Assembly: GCF_014297465.1 (NCBI RefSeq)
Contig: NZ_JACORT010000001.1
Coordinates: forward strand, 1,054,001 to 1,118,000
Source of the DNA: Ramlibacter cellulosilyticus
Lineage (GTDB): Bacteria > Pseudomonadota > Gammaproteobacteria > Burkholderiales > Burkholderiaceae_C
DNA length: 64,000 bases
Reading direction: 5' to 3'
A model generated the notes under the pieces. It worked only from the letters and a program-made list of their open reading frames with translations, had not been told where the DNA came from and did not search any database. Made by a program: the position numbers and the translations under genes. Of the stretch, positions 33,231 to 41,158 are shown piece by piece; the stretch's first letter is position 1; each line of letters begins with the position of its first letter.

Positions 33231-34062
33231 AGAAGTTCGCCAGCGCCTGCCGGTACTGCGTGACGCCCACGGCCATCGTGCTGTAGTGCGTACCGCCGTC
33301 CACCAGCAGGAAGTGCTTGCGGCCCTGCGCGGCGTCGTACAGGCGCTGGCCCAGGCTGCTCGGGATCAACGCGTCCTCGGCGCCGTGCACCACCAGCAGG
33401 GGCGAGTGCACCTGCGCCACCTTCTTGACCGACTCGAAGCGCTGCGTGATCAGCGGCCCCACGGGCAGCCAGCCCCACTTCATCGAGCTCGCGACGTCCG
33501 GGATGGACGTGAAGGTGCCTTCGACGATGACGCCCTGTTCGTCCTCCACGCGCGAGGCGAGGTCGATCGCGATCGCGCCGCCGAGCGAATGGCCGAACAC
33601 GTAGCGCGCGCGGCCCGGATGCTGCGTGGCGATCCATCGCCACGCAGCGCGCGCATCCTCGTACGCCATCTCCTCCGAGGGCAGCTCGCGCGTGGACTTG
33701 CCAAAGCCGCGGTAGTCGATGGCGAGCACGGAGAAACCGAGTTGCTGCATGCGCCGGATGCGCGGGGCGGAGCCGCTGACGTTCCAGCGCGCGCCATGCA
33801 GGTACAGCAGCACGGGCCCCGTCTGCGGCTGGCGCTCCGCGGGCAGCCACAGCGCGTGCAGGCGCGACGTCTTGCCGGTCACTTCGGAGCGGAATTCGAT
33901 CCACTGGTCTTCCATGCCTTCGGCGAGGCTGGCGCTGCCGCCCCAGCTGCGGTCGCCGGGCTGGAAGATCCATTCGCGCTGGCGCTCGTCCAGCGTCGCA
34001 CAGCCGACGGACAACGCCGCGGCCACCGCGCCAATCCCAAGAACCAACCACGAGCGACGCAT
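33217..34062 (-). CDS. Alpha/beta-hydrolase lipoprotein
   Basis: A 281-residue exported hydrolase. The N-terminus MRRSWLVLGIGAVAAALSVG precedes CATLDE, a lipobox cysteine. The core shows LLYLHGARWNVSGSAPRIRR (HG oxyanion), VLAIDYRGFGKS, the nucleophile elbow YVFGHSLGGAIAIDLA (GHSLGG), LVVHGAEDALIPS (acid) and DGGTHYST (His). It matches the BAAT/ABHD13-like branch of serine hydrolases; the ester substrate is unknown. The start is the ATG directly before the signal peptide; 30 upstream codons are excluded. Confidence 0.87.
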   Translation of the reverse strand: MRRSWLVLGIGAVAAALSVGCATLDERQREWIFQPGDRSWGGSASLAEGMEDQWIEFRSEVTGKTSRLHALWLPAERQPQTGPVLLYLHGARWNVSGSAPRIRRMQQLGFSVLAIDYRGFGKSTRELPSEEMAYEDARAAWRWIATQHPGRARYVFGHSLGGAIAIDLASRVEDEQGVIVEGTFTSIPDVASSMKWGWLPVGPLITQRFESVKKVAQVHSPLLVVHGAEDALIPSSLGQRLYDAAQGRKHFLLVDGGTHYSTMAVGVTQYRQALANFFSLK

Positions 34063-34155
34063 CCGATCCCCTATCCACGCGAACCCATCCGGAGGATGTG
34101 ACAGGAAGCAACCGCGATTTACAAATCGGGCCTCTCTTCCTGAAGGAGGCATCTT

Positions 34156-36207
34156 ATGCAGATTGCACTGTCCCGTTGCCTTGCGGTCGCGATGACCGCA
34201 GGAACTTTACTGTTGACCGCATGCGGCGGTGGCGGAGGCGGCGGCGTGGAGCCTCCGGCGCCCACCACCGCGACCCTGTCGGGGACGGCCGCGACCGGCG
34301 CCCCCTTCGCCGGCGCCACGGTCAAGGTGTACGACCGCAGCGGAGCCCTGGTGGGGACGGCGACCGCCGGCGCGGACGGCACGTACACCGTGACGATCCC
34401 GGCCACCACGCCCGCACCCCTCGTGCTGGAAGCGACGAAGGACGACCAGATGCTCGTGAGCACCTTCGCCGAGACGCGCACCACGCGGGTGAACATCACG
34501 CCGCTCACCAACCTCATCGCCGCGCGCCTGGCGCCGGACGGCAACCCGCGCAGCCTGCGCACCAACGCCGCCGTGGTCACGCCCGCGAAGCTCGAGGCGA
34601 AGGTGGCCGAGGTGATCACCATCCTGAAACCGCTGCTCGACACCATCGGCGACAAGGCGAACCCGCTCACCGGCGAGTTCAGCGCCAACGGCACGGGCCA
34701 CGACAAGGTGCTCGACTCCGTGAGCGTGGACATCCGCCTGGCCGGCGCGAAGTCGAACATCGAGCTCACGGTGCGTGCCGCGAGCTCCGAGCCGATCCGC
34801 ACCGCGTTCACCAGCGACGCGACGGGCACGCCGCCGCCGCTGCCCTCCGGCCAGATCACGAAGGACAACCTGCCGCCGGACAACGTCGCCGCCATGATCG
34901 CGGACCTCACGGCGCGCATGACGGCCTGCTACGCGCTGCCGCTGTCCGAGCGCATCAGTGGCGTGCCCAGCGGCGCCACGGCGGTGACGGGCACGGCGGC
35001 CTCGGTCGTCGCGCCGGCCTGCCGCACGATGTTCCTGGACGATGACCCGGCCACCTTCTTCTCCAACGGCGGCCGCGTGGGCCGCGACAGCAACGGCAAC
35101 GGCGCCTTCAACAGCCTGTTCCGCTCCAACGCCACCGGCGTGAAGTTCGAGCTGGGGCAGCTGGAGTTCCTGCGCAACAACGCCACCCACGACGTCGTCT
35201 TCAGCTACCGCACCACCGATGCCAGCGGCAACGTCAACTACGACACCATCCCCGCGCGCACCGTGAACGGCAAGCTGAAGCTGGTTGGCAACGGCTACGT
35301 GTACTCGGCGAGCGTGCGCGCGTTCGGGCAGGACCGCGACTACCTCAACCAGCCGAAGGCGAGCTACTGGTCGACCGGCTACGACGTGAACATCGCCAAC
35401 CGCGTGGACGGCAGCGGCAACCCGGTGTTCGACCGGGTCGAGGTGACGGCGCCGAACGGCGACAAGCTCACGTACAAGCCCGTGGGCGGCCGCGGCGCGC
35501 TGTCGGTGGTGTACCCCAATGGGACGATCTCCGGGACCAGCGTGGTCCGCCTGACCGGCCGCTTCAAGGATCCGGCCGCGACCGGCCGGCCGTCTTCGCT
35601 GACCGGTGACGGCCTGTTCTGGACGAGCCACGACTACAGCGACGACGACATCCGCGCGCTGCCGGAGCAGGGCGTCTGGCGCCTGGAGTTCTTCCACAGC
35701 GACAGCAGCCAGGCCAACGTGGTCCAGAGCTACCGCACGGTGTCCCGCGCCGCGACCATCGACGAACTGAAGGCCACCCCGATCGCGGACCTGACGGCGG
35801 CCGCCAAGACGGAGATCCGCACCATGAGCTCCGCGACGGGCGTCATCACCTTCGGCCCGCCCAGCGCCAGCGATCCCAACATCGCCGACCTGAGCACCGA
35901 CGGCGGCGGCGACTTCTGGACGGTGCCGGCCGGCGCGATCGCGCCCACCTCCGTCACGATCTTCGGCCGCGGCCCGGGACCGGCGCGCGTGCCTTACGAC
36001 GACGCGGTGAACGTGGCGAGCACGGCGCGCAAGACGGTCATCCGCTGCTCCGTCCAGAGCAACGCCGACCCGCACTGCGACAACAGCACGGGCGTGCTGC
36101 AGTACGCGAACGGGTCCGACGTGACCAGCCTGCAGCTGTTCGCGGTGACGCCGCGCATCGCGGGCATCGGCAAGATGAACGCCACCTACTATCCGCTGCC
36201 GCGGTAA
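34156..36207 (+). CDS. Large exported lipoprotein with carboxypeptidase-regulatory-like N-terminus
   Basis: A 683-residue lipoprotein. Signal peptide MQIALSRCLAVAMTAGTLLL, lipobox LLTAC with Cys23 and a seven-glycine tether. A first ~100 residues form a beta-sandwich of the CarboxypepD-regulatory type (ATLSGTAATGAPFAGATVKV, DGTYTVTIPATT), found in Burkholderiales surface lipoproteins. The remainder (about 590 residues) contains strand-rich and four-cysteine segments that I do not recognise. GAAGGAGGCATCTT before the ATG is an excellent ribosome site and a strong terminator follows, so it is monocistronic. Probable cell-surface role, no function assigned. Confidence 0.82.
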   Translation: MQIALSRCLAVAMTAGTLLLTACGGGGGGGVEPPAPTTATLSGTAATGAPFAGATVKVYDRSGALVGTATAGADGTYTVTIPATTPAPLVLEATKDDQMLVSTFAETRTTRVNITPLTNLIAARLAPDGNPRSLRTNAAVVTPAKLEAKVAEVITILKPLLDTIGDKANPLTGEFSANGTGHDKVLDSVSVDIRLAGAKSNIELTVRAASSEPIRTAFTSDATGTPPPLPSGQITKDNLPPDNVAAMIADLTARMTACYALPLSERISGVPSGATAVTGTAASVVAPACRTMFLDDDPATFFSNGGRVGRDSNGNGAFNSLFRSNATGVKFELGQLEFLRNNATHDVVFSYRTTDASGNVNYDTIPARTVNGKLKLVGNGYVYSASVRAFGQDRDYLNQPKASYWSTGYDVNIANRVDGSGNPVFDRVEVTAPNGDKLTYKPVGGRGALSVVYPNGTISGTSVVRLTGRFKDPAATGRPSSLTGDGLFWTSHDYSDDDIRALPEQGVWRLEFFHSDSSQANVVQSYRTVSRAATIDELKATPIADLTAAAKTEIRTMSSATGVITFGPPSASDPNIADLSTDGGGDFWTVPAGAIAPTSVTIFGRGPGPARVPYDDAVNVASTARKTVIRCSVQSNADPHCDNSTGVLQYANGSDVTSLQLFAVTPRIAGIGKMNATYYPLPR

Positions 36208-36227
36208 CGGCAAGCCAGGGAGGAAGG

Positions 36228-36253
36228 AAGGCGGGCTGCGGCCCGCCTTTTTT
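36228..36253 (+). terminator. Rho-independent terminator
   Basis: Stem AAGGCGGGC (36228-36236) and GCCCGCCTT (36241-36249) around TGCG, followed by a T run. It is 20 bp after the stop of the large lipoprotein gene. Confidence 0.92.
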
Positions 36254-36294
36254 CTGCCGGTGCAGGGTGGGTTTCGCGCGGTTCTCGTACTCTT

Positions 36295-36424
36295 CGTAGG
36301 CTGGGTTTCGCGCAGCGAACCCCAGCTTTCCCACGCGGACGAAATCGCTGGGGTCGCTTCGCGAACCCAGCCTACGGGGCCTGCGCGAACCCAGCCTACC
36401 GGGCCTGCGCGAACCCCGCCTGCG
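36295..36424. repeat. Family B repeat cluster: inverted pair plus two decayed copies
   Basis: A copy at 36295-36326 and an inverted copy at 36347-36376 are followed by two partial copies, each with CTGCGCGAACC then CCTACC or CCTGCG (36381-36424). The cluster reaches to two bases before the mutL stop codon. Partial duplications at one edge suggest slippage or repeated insertion. Confidence 0.85.
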
Positions 36425-36426
36425 GT

Positions 36427-38259
36427 TCAGCGACCCCGCAGGAACAGCGCGTCGAGTTCGCGCAGCGTGAGCTGCCGCCAGGTGGGGCGGCCGTGGTTGC
36501 ACTGGTCGGAGCGCTCGGTCTCCTCCATCTGGCGCAGCAGGGCGTTCATCTCCTCCAGCGTCAGCTTGCGGTTGGCGCGCACGGCGCCGTGGCAGGCCAT
36601 CGTGGCCAGCAGCTCGTTGCGCGCGCGTTCCACGACGCTGCTGGCGTCGTGCTGCGCCAGTTCGGCGAGCACGCTGCGCGCGAGTTCCACCGGGTCGCCC
36701 TGCGCCAGCGTGGCGGGCACGGCGCGCACGGCGAGGGTCTTCGGCGTGAACGGGGTGACCTGCAGCCCGAGCATCTCCAGCGTGGCCTGCGACGCTTCGG
36801 CCGTGGCGACTTCCGCGGGCGTGGCGGGGAAGGTCGCGGGGATCAGCAGCGGCTGGCTGCGGATCGCCTGCGCGTCCATCTGCGTCTTGAGGCGCTCGTA
36901 GACGATGCGCTCGTGGGCCGCGTGCATGTCGACGACGACGAGGCCCTGGGCGTTCTCGGCGAGGATGTAGATGCCCTGGAGCTGGGCGATGGCGCGGCCG
37001 AGGGGCCAGGCGCCCTCGGGCAGTGGCGTGGAGGGCGGGCCGCCTTCGGCGGGGCGGTGGGGTTCGCTGCGCTCACCTTCCGCGGCTTCGCCGCGCCACC
37101 CTACAGCCGTCGCCTGCGGCTTGGCCCACAGGGCGCCGATGTCCTGTACGCGTTCGCCGGCAAAGGGGATCGCCGGCTGCCGCCACGCCGGCATCGCCGG
37201 TGCGGGCTCCGGCGCGACGGGAAGGACCGCCTGCGGATTCGCCGCCTGCGCCGCGCGCGGCGCGGACAGGGCGGACTCCACCGCGTGCCGCACCGCCTGG
37301 TGCACCTCGCGGCTGTCGCGGAAGCGGACCTCGATCTTCGTGGGGTGCACGTTGACGTCGACGCGCGTGGGGTCGATCTCCACGTACAGCACGTACACCG
37401 GCTGGCGCTGGCCGTGCAGCAGGTCTTCGTAGGCGCTGCGGGCCGCGTGCGTGATCACCTTGTCGCGCACGAAGCGGCCGTTGACGTAGGCGAACTGCCA
37501 GTCGGCGCGCGAACGCGCCGCGTCGGGAATGCCCGCACGGCCGGTCACGCGCAGCGGGCCCACGGTGCGCTCCACGGCCACGCTGTCGGCGAGGAAGTCT
37601 TCGCCGAGCACGTCCGACAGCCGCTGTTCGCGCGTGCCGGCGCGCCACTGCTCGCACAGCTTGCCTTCGTGCCACACCGTGAAGCCGACGTCCGGGCGCG
37701 CGAGCGCATGGCGGCGCACGGCTTCGAGACAGTGAGCCAGCTCGGTCGCATCGGTCTTGAGGAACTTGCGGCGCGCCGGCGTGCTGAAGAACAGCTCCTT
37801 CACTTCGACCGTGGTCCCGGTCGAACGCGCGGCCGGCCGCAGCTCGCCGCTCGACGCGTCCAGCAGGAAGGCGTTCGGCTGGCCTGCGGTGCGCGAGAGC
37901 AGGTGCAGTTCGGACACGGAGGCGATCGCCGCCAGCGCCTCGCCGCGGAAGCCCATGGTTCCCACGGATTCCAGGTCCGCCAGTGAGCCGATCTTGCTCG
38001 TCGCGTGGCGCTTCAGGGCCAGCGGCAACTGCTCGCGCTCGATGCCGCAGCCGTCGTCCTCGATGGAGATCAGCCGCACGCCGCCGGCGAGCAGCCGCAC
38101 GGTGACCTGCGTGGCGCCGGCGTCCAGGGCGTTGTCGACGAGCTCGCGCACGACCGAAGCCGGCCGCTCCACCACCTCGCCCGCGGCGATCTGGCTCACC
38201 AGTTCGTCGGGCAGTTCCCGGATCGGGCGGCGGGGCGGCGGGGACAGGACGGCGTTCAT
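36427..38259 (-). CDS. mutL: DNA mismatch repair protein MutL, endonuclease-motif type
   Basis: A 610-residue GHKL ATPase. Motifs: LVSQIAAGEVVERPASVVRE, ELVDNALDAGATQV, EDDGCGI, KRHATSKIGSLADL and GTMGFRGEALAAIASVSEL, then the transducer domain to about 330. A variable linker (330-415) precedes the C-terminal dimerisation domain. There VVDMHAAHERIVYERLK contains D-M-H-A-x2-E-x4-E, the metal-binding nicking-endonuclease motif, with ATMACHGAVRANRKL and CNHGRPT supporting it. This MutL probably nicks DNA itself. Linker residues 385-402 are encoded by a Family A repeat inserted in frame. A TAGAAT box close before the ATG suggests a short leader. Confidence 0.95.
   Translation of the reverse strand: MNAVLSPPPRRPIRELPDELVSQIAAGEVVERPASVVRELVDNALDAGATQVTVRLLAGGVRLISIEDDGCGIEREQLPLALKRHATSKIGSLADLESVGTMGFRGEALAAIASVSELHLLSRTAGQPNAFLLDASSGELRPAARSTGTTVEVKELFFSTPARRKFLKTDATELAHCLEAVRRHALARPDVGFTVWHEGKLCEQWRAGTREQRLSDVLGEDFLADSVAVERTVGPLRVTGRAGIPDAARSRADWQFAYVNGRFVRDKVITHAARSAYEDLLHGQRQPVYVLYVEIDPTRVDVNVHPTKIEVRFRDSREVHQAVRHAVESALSAPRAAQAANPQAVLPVAPEPAPAMPAWRQPAIPFAGERVQDIGALWAKPQATAVGWRGEAAEGERSEPHRPAEGGPPSTPLPEGAWPLGRAIAQLQGIYILAENAQGLVVVDMHAAHERIVYERLKTQMDAQAIRSQPLLIPATFPATPAEVATAEASQATLEMLGLQVTPFTPKTLAVRAVPATLAQGDPVELARSVLAELAQHDASSVVERARNELLATMACHGAVRANRKLTLEEMNALLRQMEETERSDQCNHGRPTWRQLTLRELDALFLRGR
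37055..37105. repeat. Family A repeat inside mutL, in frame
   Basis: GGTGGGGTTCGCTGCGCTCA to CCGCGCCACCCTAC: a ~51-bp copy of the element found at 16783-16833 and 7547-7598, here wholly within the mutL coding region. It is translated in frame as VGWRGEAAEGERSEPHR in the non-conserved linker. Confidence 0.9.
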
Positions 38260-38305
38260 CTGGCGCCCATTCTAGGAGGCTGCGGGAACTACAATCCGCG
38301 CCCCC

Positions 38306-39628
38306 ATGACCGCAGCAGCAAGCCCGGGCGCCTTCTGCGCCATCGATTTCGGCACCTCGAACTCCGCCATCGCCGTCCCGTCCGCCGCCGGTGCCATGGC
38401 CCTCGTCCCCGTCGAGGACGGTCAGCCCACCATGCCCACCGCGGTCTTCTACCAGGTGGAAGGCCGCGCCGCCCACGAGCCGCCGCTGCGCCTCTACGGG
38501 CGCGCGGCCCTGGCCGCCTATACCGAAGGCCACGAGGGCCGGCTCATGCGCTCGATGAAGAGCGTGCTGGGCTCCACCCTGGCCGACCAGCAGACCGAGG
38601 TCGGTGCCGGCCACGCCGTGCGCTACCTCGACGTGGTGGGCGGCTACCTCCAGCACCTGAAGGCGCTGGCCGAGGCCGCGGTCGGCGCGCCCCTCGCGCG
38701 GGCCGTGCTGGGCCGGCCCGTGTACTTCGTCGACGACGACCCCGCGCGCGACGCGCAGGCCCAGGCCGCGCTGGAAGCCGCCGCGCGCAGCACCGGCTTC
38801 ACCGAGGTGAGCTTCCAGTACGAGCCCATCGCCGCCGCGCTGGACTACGAGCAGCACCTGGCCCGCGAGGAACTGGTGCTGGTCGCCGACATCGGCGGCG
38901 GCACCTCCGACTTCTCGCTCGTGCGCGTCGGCCCCGAGCGCCGCGCGCGCCTGGACCGGCGCGAGGACATCCTCGCCAACCACGGCGTGCACGTCGCCGG
39001 CACCGACTTCGACCGTCAGGTGGACCTCGCCGCGATCCTGCCGTTCTGCGGCTACCGCGGCCTCGGCCCGGCGCGCCCCGACGGCCCGCCGCGCGAAGTG
39101 CCCAGCCGCGTGTATTTCGACCTGGCCACGTGGCACCTGGTCAACACGCTGTACACGCGGCCGCGCGTGCACGAGTTGCGCCGCATGAAGCCGTTCTACG
39201 GCGACCCGCGCCAGCATGCGCGCCTGATGGACGTGGTGGAGCACCACCTCGGGCACGCGCTGCTGGCGCAGGCCGAGGCCGCGAAGATCGCGGTCGCCGA
39301 AGGCGGCAGCACGGACATCGACCTGCACCTGGTGGAGCGCGGGCTCGCGGCCCGGCTGGACGAGGGCGAGGCGGCGCGGGCGCTGGACGCGGACCTGGAG
39401 CGCATCGTCACGGCGGCGCGGGAGACCCTGCGCGCAGCCGGCGTCGCGCCGGACGGCGTCGACGTGCTGTACCTCACCGGTGGCTCGACGGGCTTCCTGC
39501 CGCTCGTGCAGCGCATCGCGGCGGCCGTGCCGCGCGCCCGCCCGGTGACGGGAGACCGGCACGCCAGCGTCGCGCAGGGCCTGGGCGTGCATGCGCAGCG
39601 CCTGTACGCGGCGTCCGGCCGGGGATAA
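38306..39628 (+). CDS. Hsp70-family protein, YegD-like
   Basis: A 440-residue actin/Hsp70-fold ATPase lacking the substrate-binding domain of DnaK. Phosphate-1 loop CAIDFGTSNSAIAV, phosphate-2 loop LVADIGGGTSDFSLVRVG, and adenosine loop VLYLTGGSTGFLPLVQ are intact. Length and the FGTSNS / IGGGTSDFS motifs match the YegD group of short Hsp70-like chaperones, whose clients are unknown. TACAAT at 38290 with the ATG 10 bp later suggests a leaderless or nearly leaderless message. It is followed after 9 bp by a DedA gene on the same strand. Confidence 0.88.
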   Translation: MTAAASPGAFCAIDFGTSNSAIAVPSAAGAMALVPVEDGQPTMPTAVFYQVEGRAAHEPPLRLYGRAALAAYTEGHEGRLMRSMKSVLGSTLADQQTEVGAGHAVRYLDVVGGYLQHLKALAEAAVGAPLARAVLGRPVYFVDDDPARDAQAQAALEAAARSTGFTEVSFQYEPIAAALDYEQHLAREELVLVADIGGGTSDFSLVRVGPERRARLDRREDILANHGVHVAGTDFDRQVDLAAILPFCGYRGLGPARPDGPPREVPSRVYFDLATWHLVNTLYTRPRVHELRRMKPFYGDPRQHARLMDVVEHHLGHALLAQAEAAKIAVAEGGSTDIDLHLVERGLAARLDEGEAARALDADLERIVTAARETLRAAGVAPDGVDVLYLTGGSTGFLPLVQRIAAAVPRARPVTGDRHASVAQGLGVHAQRLYAASGRG

Positions 39629-39637
39629 TCCCCGGCC

Positions 39638-40294
39638 ATGGACGCCATCATGCTGCTCGTCGACTTCATCCTGCACGTCGACCGCTACCTCGAAGCCTTC
39701 GTGACGAACTACGGCAACTGGGTCTACGCCCTGTTGTTCCTGATCATCTTCGTCGAGACCGGCGTCGTCGTGATGCCTTTCCTGCCGGGAGACTCCCTGT
39801 TGTTCGTCGTCGGCGCGCTGTGCGGCGTGGGGCTGATGGACTATTCGCTGTCGATCGCGCTGCTGCTCACCGCGGCGGTGCTGGGCAACCAGAGCAACTA
39901 CACGATCGGGCGCTACATCGGGCCACGGGTGTTCCAGTGGGAGCAGTCGCGCTTCTTCAACAAGCGCGCCTTCGAGCAGGCGCATGCCTTCTACGAGAAG
40001 TACGGCGGCATCACCATCGTGCTGGCGCGCTTCATGCCGTTCCTGCGCACCTTCGCGCCCTTCGTGGCCGGAGTGGCCCAGATGACGCGCAGCAAGTTCA
40101 CCTTCTACGACGTGACCGGCGGCGCGCTGTGGGTGGGGGGCATCATCACCGCCGGCTACTTCTTCGGCAGCATTCCCTGGGTCAAGGAGAACCTGGACAA
40201 GATCATCTGGGCGATGATCCTCATCCCCGGCGTGCTGGTGCTGGCCGGCGCCTGGAAGGCGCGCCGCAACGCGGCCGTCGGCGCCGGCTCCTGA
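39638..40294 (+). CDS. DedA family (SNARE-associated) inner-membrane protein
   Basis: A 218-residue polytopic membrane protein of the DedA/VTT family. Signature motifs: FLIIFVETGVVVMPFLPGDS (E and PGDS of the re-entrant loop), GNQSNYTIGRYIG, and YGGITIVLARFMPFLRTFAP followed by FVAGVAQM. DedA proteins flip undecaprenyl phosphate or phospholipids and support envelope integrity. The ending AGAWKARRNA is cytosolic. GATAAT eight bases upstream may be its own -10; otherwise it is co-transcribed with the Hsp70-like gene. Confidence 0.92.
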   Translation: MDAIMLLVDFILHVDRYLEAFVTNYGNWVYALLFLIIFVETGVVVMPFLPGDSLLFVVGALCGVGLMDYSLSIALLLTAAVLGNQSNYTIGRYIGPRVFQWEQSRFFNKRAFEQAHAFYEKYGGITIVLARFMPFLRTFAPFVAGVAQMTRSKFTFYDVTGGALWVGGIITAGYFFGSIPWVKENLDKIIWAMILIPGVLVLAGAWKARRNAAVGAGS

Positions 40295-40297
40295 GCC

Positions 40298-41077
40298 TCA
40301 GCGTCCGGGCTGCAGCTCCGTCGGCTCCGGCGTGACGGGCAGGTCGCTGCGCGCACCGGGCAACCCGGGCACGAAGGCCGGCGTGCGGCGCCGGTAGTCC
40401 ACGTAGTCGCGGCCGAGGCTGCGCACGAGGTCGCGCTCTTCGTGGTGCACGCCGACCAGGATGTAGACCGTCATCGCCGCGGCGAACAGCAGGTGGCCCG
40501 CCGTCATCAGCGGGATGGCCCAGAACGCCAGCAGGAAGCCCAGCATGATCGGGTGCCGGACGACGCGGTACAGCAGCGTCGTGCGGAAGGCGAGCGGCTC
40601 CAGCGCCCGCTGCCGCAGGTGCACCCAGGTCTGGCGCAGGCCGAACAGGTCGAAGTGGTTGATCAGGAAGGTGGAGAGCAGCACGGTGCCCCACCCGAGG
40701 CCGAACACGATCCAGAGCAGGACCGCGACGCCGCCTTCCGCGTGCCACACCGTGGCCGGCAGCGGCCGCCATTGCCAGAACAGCAGCGCCAGCACCAGCG
40801 AAGCAAGCAGCACGAACGTGCTGCGCTCCACCGGCGCGGGCAGCGAGCGCGTGATCCAGCGCTTGAACGCCGGGCGCGCCATCACCGAGTGCTGCAGGCC
40901 GAAGAGGGCGACCAGCAGCAGGTCGAGGGCGACCGCGGTCGCCGTGTCCGTCGCAGGGCCGGCGTCGACCGAGCGCGGCACGCCCAGGTTGCCGACGAAG
41001 GCGATGAGGTAGAGGAACACGCCCAGGAAGAGGGCGTAGGCCGCCAGGCTGTAGAGGAAGAGCAGGACGCGTCGCAT
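40298..41077 (-). CDS. NnrU/isoprenylcysteine-methyltransferase-like membrane protein, MddA-like
   Basis: A 259-residue integral membrane protein with six or more TMs. N-terminal LLFLYSLAAYALFLGVFLYL, then GLQHSVMARPAFKRWITRSL, VLLASLVLALLFWQW, and a C-terminal methyltransferase-like block YRVVRHPIMLGFLLAFWAIP with ERDLVRSLGRDYVDYRRRTP. The R.VRHPI..GF and E..L...FG..Y.DYR pattern is that of the ICMT/PEMT-type SAM binding region. Length (about 260) and the LQHS.MAR motif match methanethiol S-methyltransferase MddA, which makes dimethyl sulphide. That specific activity is inference. CAGGAG precedes the ATG; a TetR-type operator lies 13 bp upstream, and a TetR gene is divergent. Confidence 0.82.
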   Translation of the reverse strand: MRRVLLFLYSLAAYALFLGVFLYLIAFVGNLGVPRSVDAGPATDTATAVALDLLLVALFGLQHSVMARPAFKRWITRSLPAPVERSTFVLLASLVLALLFWQWRPLPATVWHAEGGVAVLLWIVFGLGWGTVLLSTFLINHFDLFGLRQTWVHLRQRALEPLAFRTTLLYRVVRHPIMLGFLLAFWAIPLMTAGHLLFAAAMTVYILVGVHHEERDLVRSLGRDYVDYRRRTPAFVPGLPGARSDLPVTPEPTELQPGR

Positions 41078-41089
41078 GGGGGGCTCCTG

Positions 41090-41109
41090 ATTTGAACGGG
41101 TGTTCAAAT
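41090..41109. promoter_or_regulatory. Perfect palindromic operator, site 1
   Basis: ATTTGAAC GGGT GTTCAAAT: two 8-bp arms, perfect inverted repeat with a 4-bp spacer, 13 bp upstream of the MddA-like gene. The core TTGAAC-N4-GTTCAA recurs at 41195-41210. It is a good candidate operator for the divergent TetR regulator. Confidence 0.8.
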
Positions 41110-41158
41110 TAGGCGGCGGGACCCCGCTTGTCAAATCCGCCGAACGGGTGAGGGGCGC

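Noticed and set aside
37073-39985. 970-codon minus-strand open frame spanning the mutL start, Hsp70-like and dedA genes
   Set aside because: It crosses three genuine genes in other frames and shows no domain.
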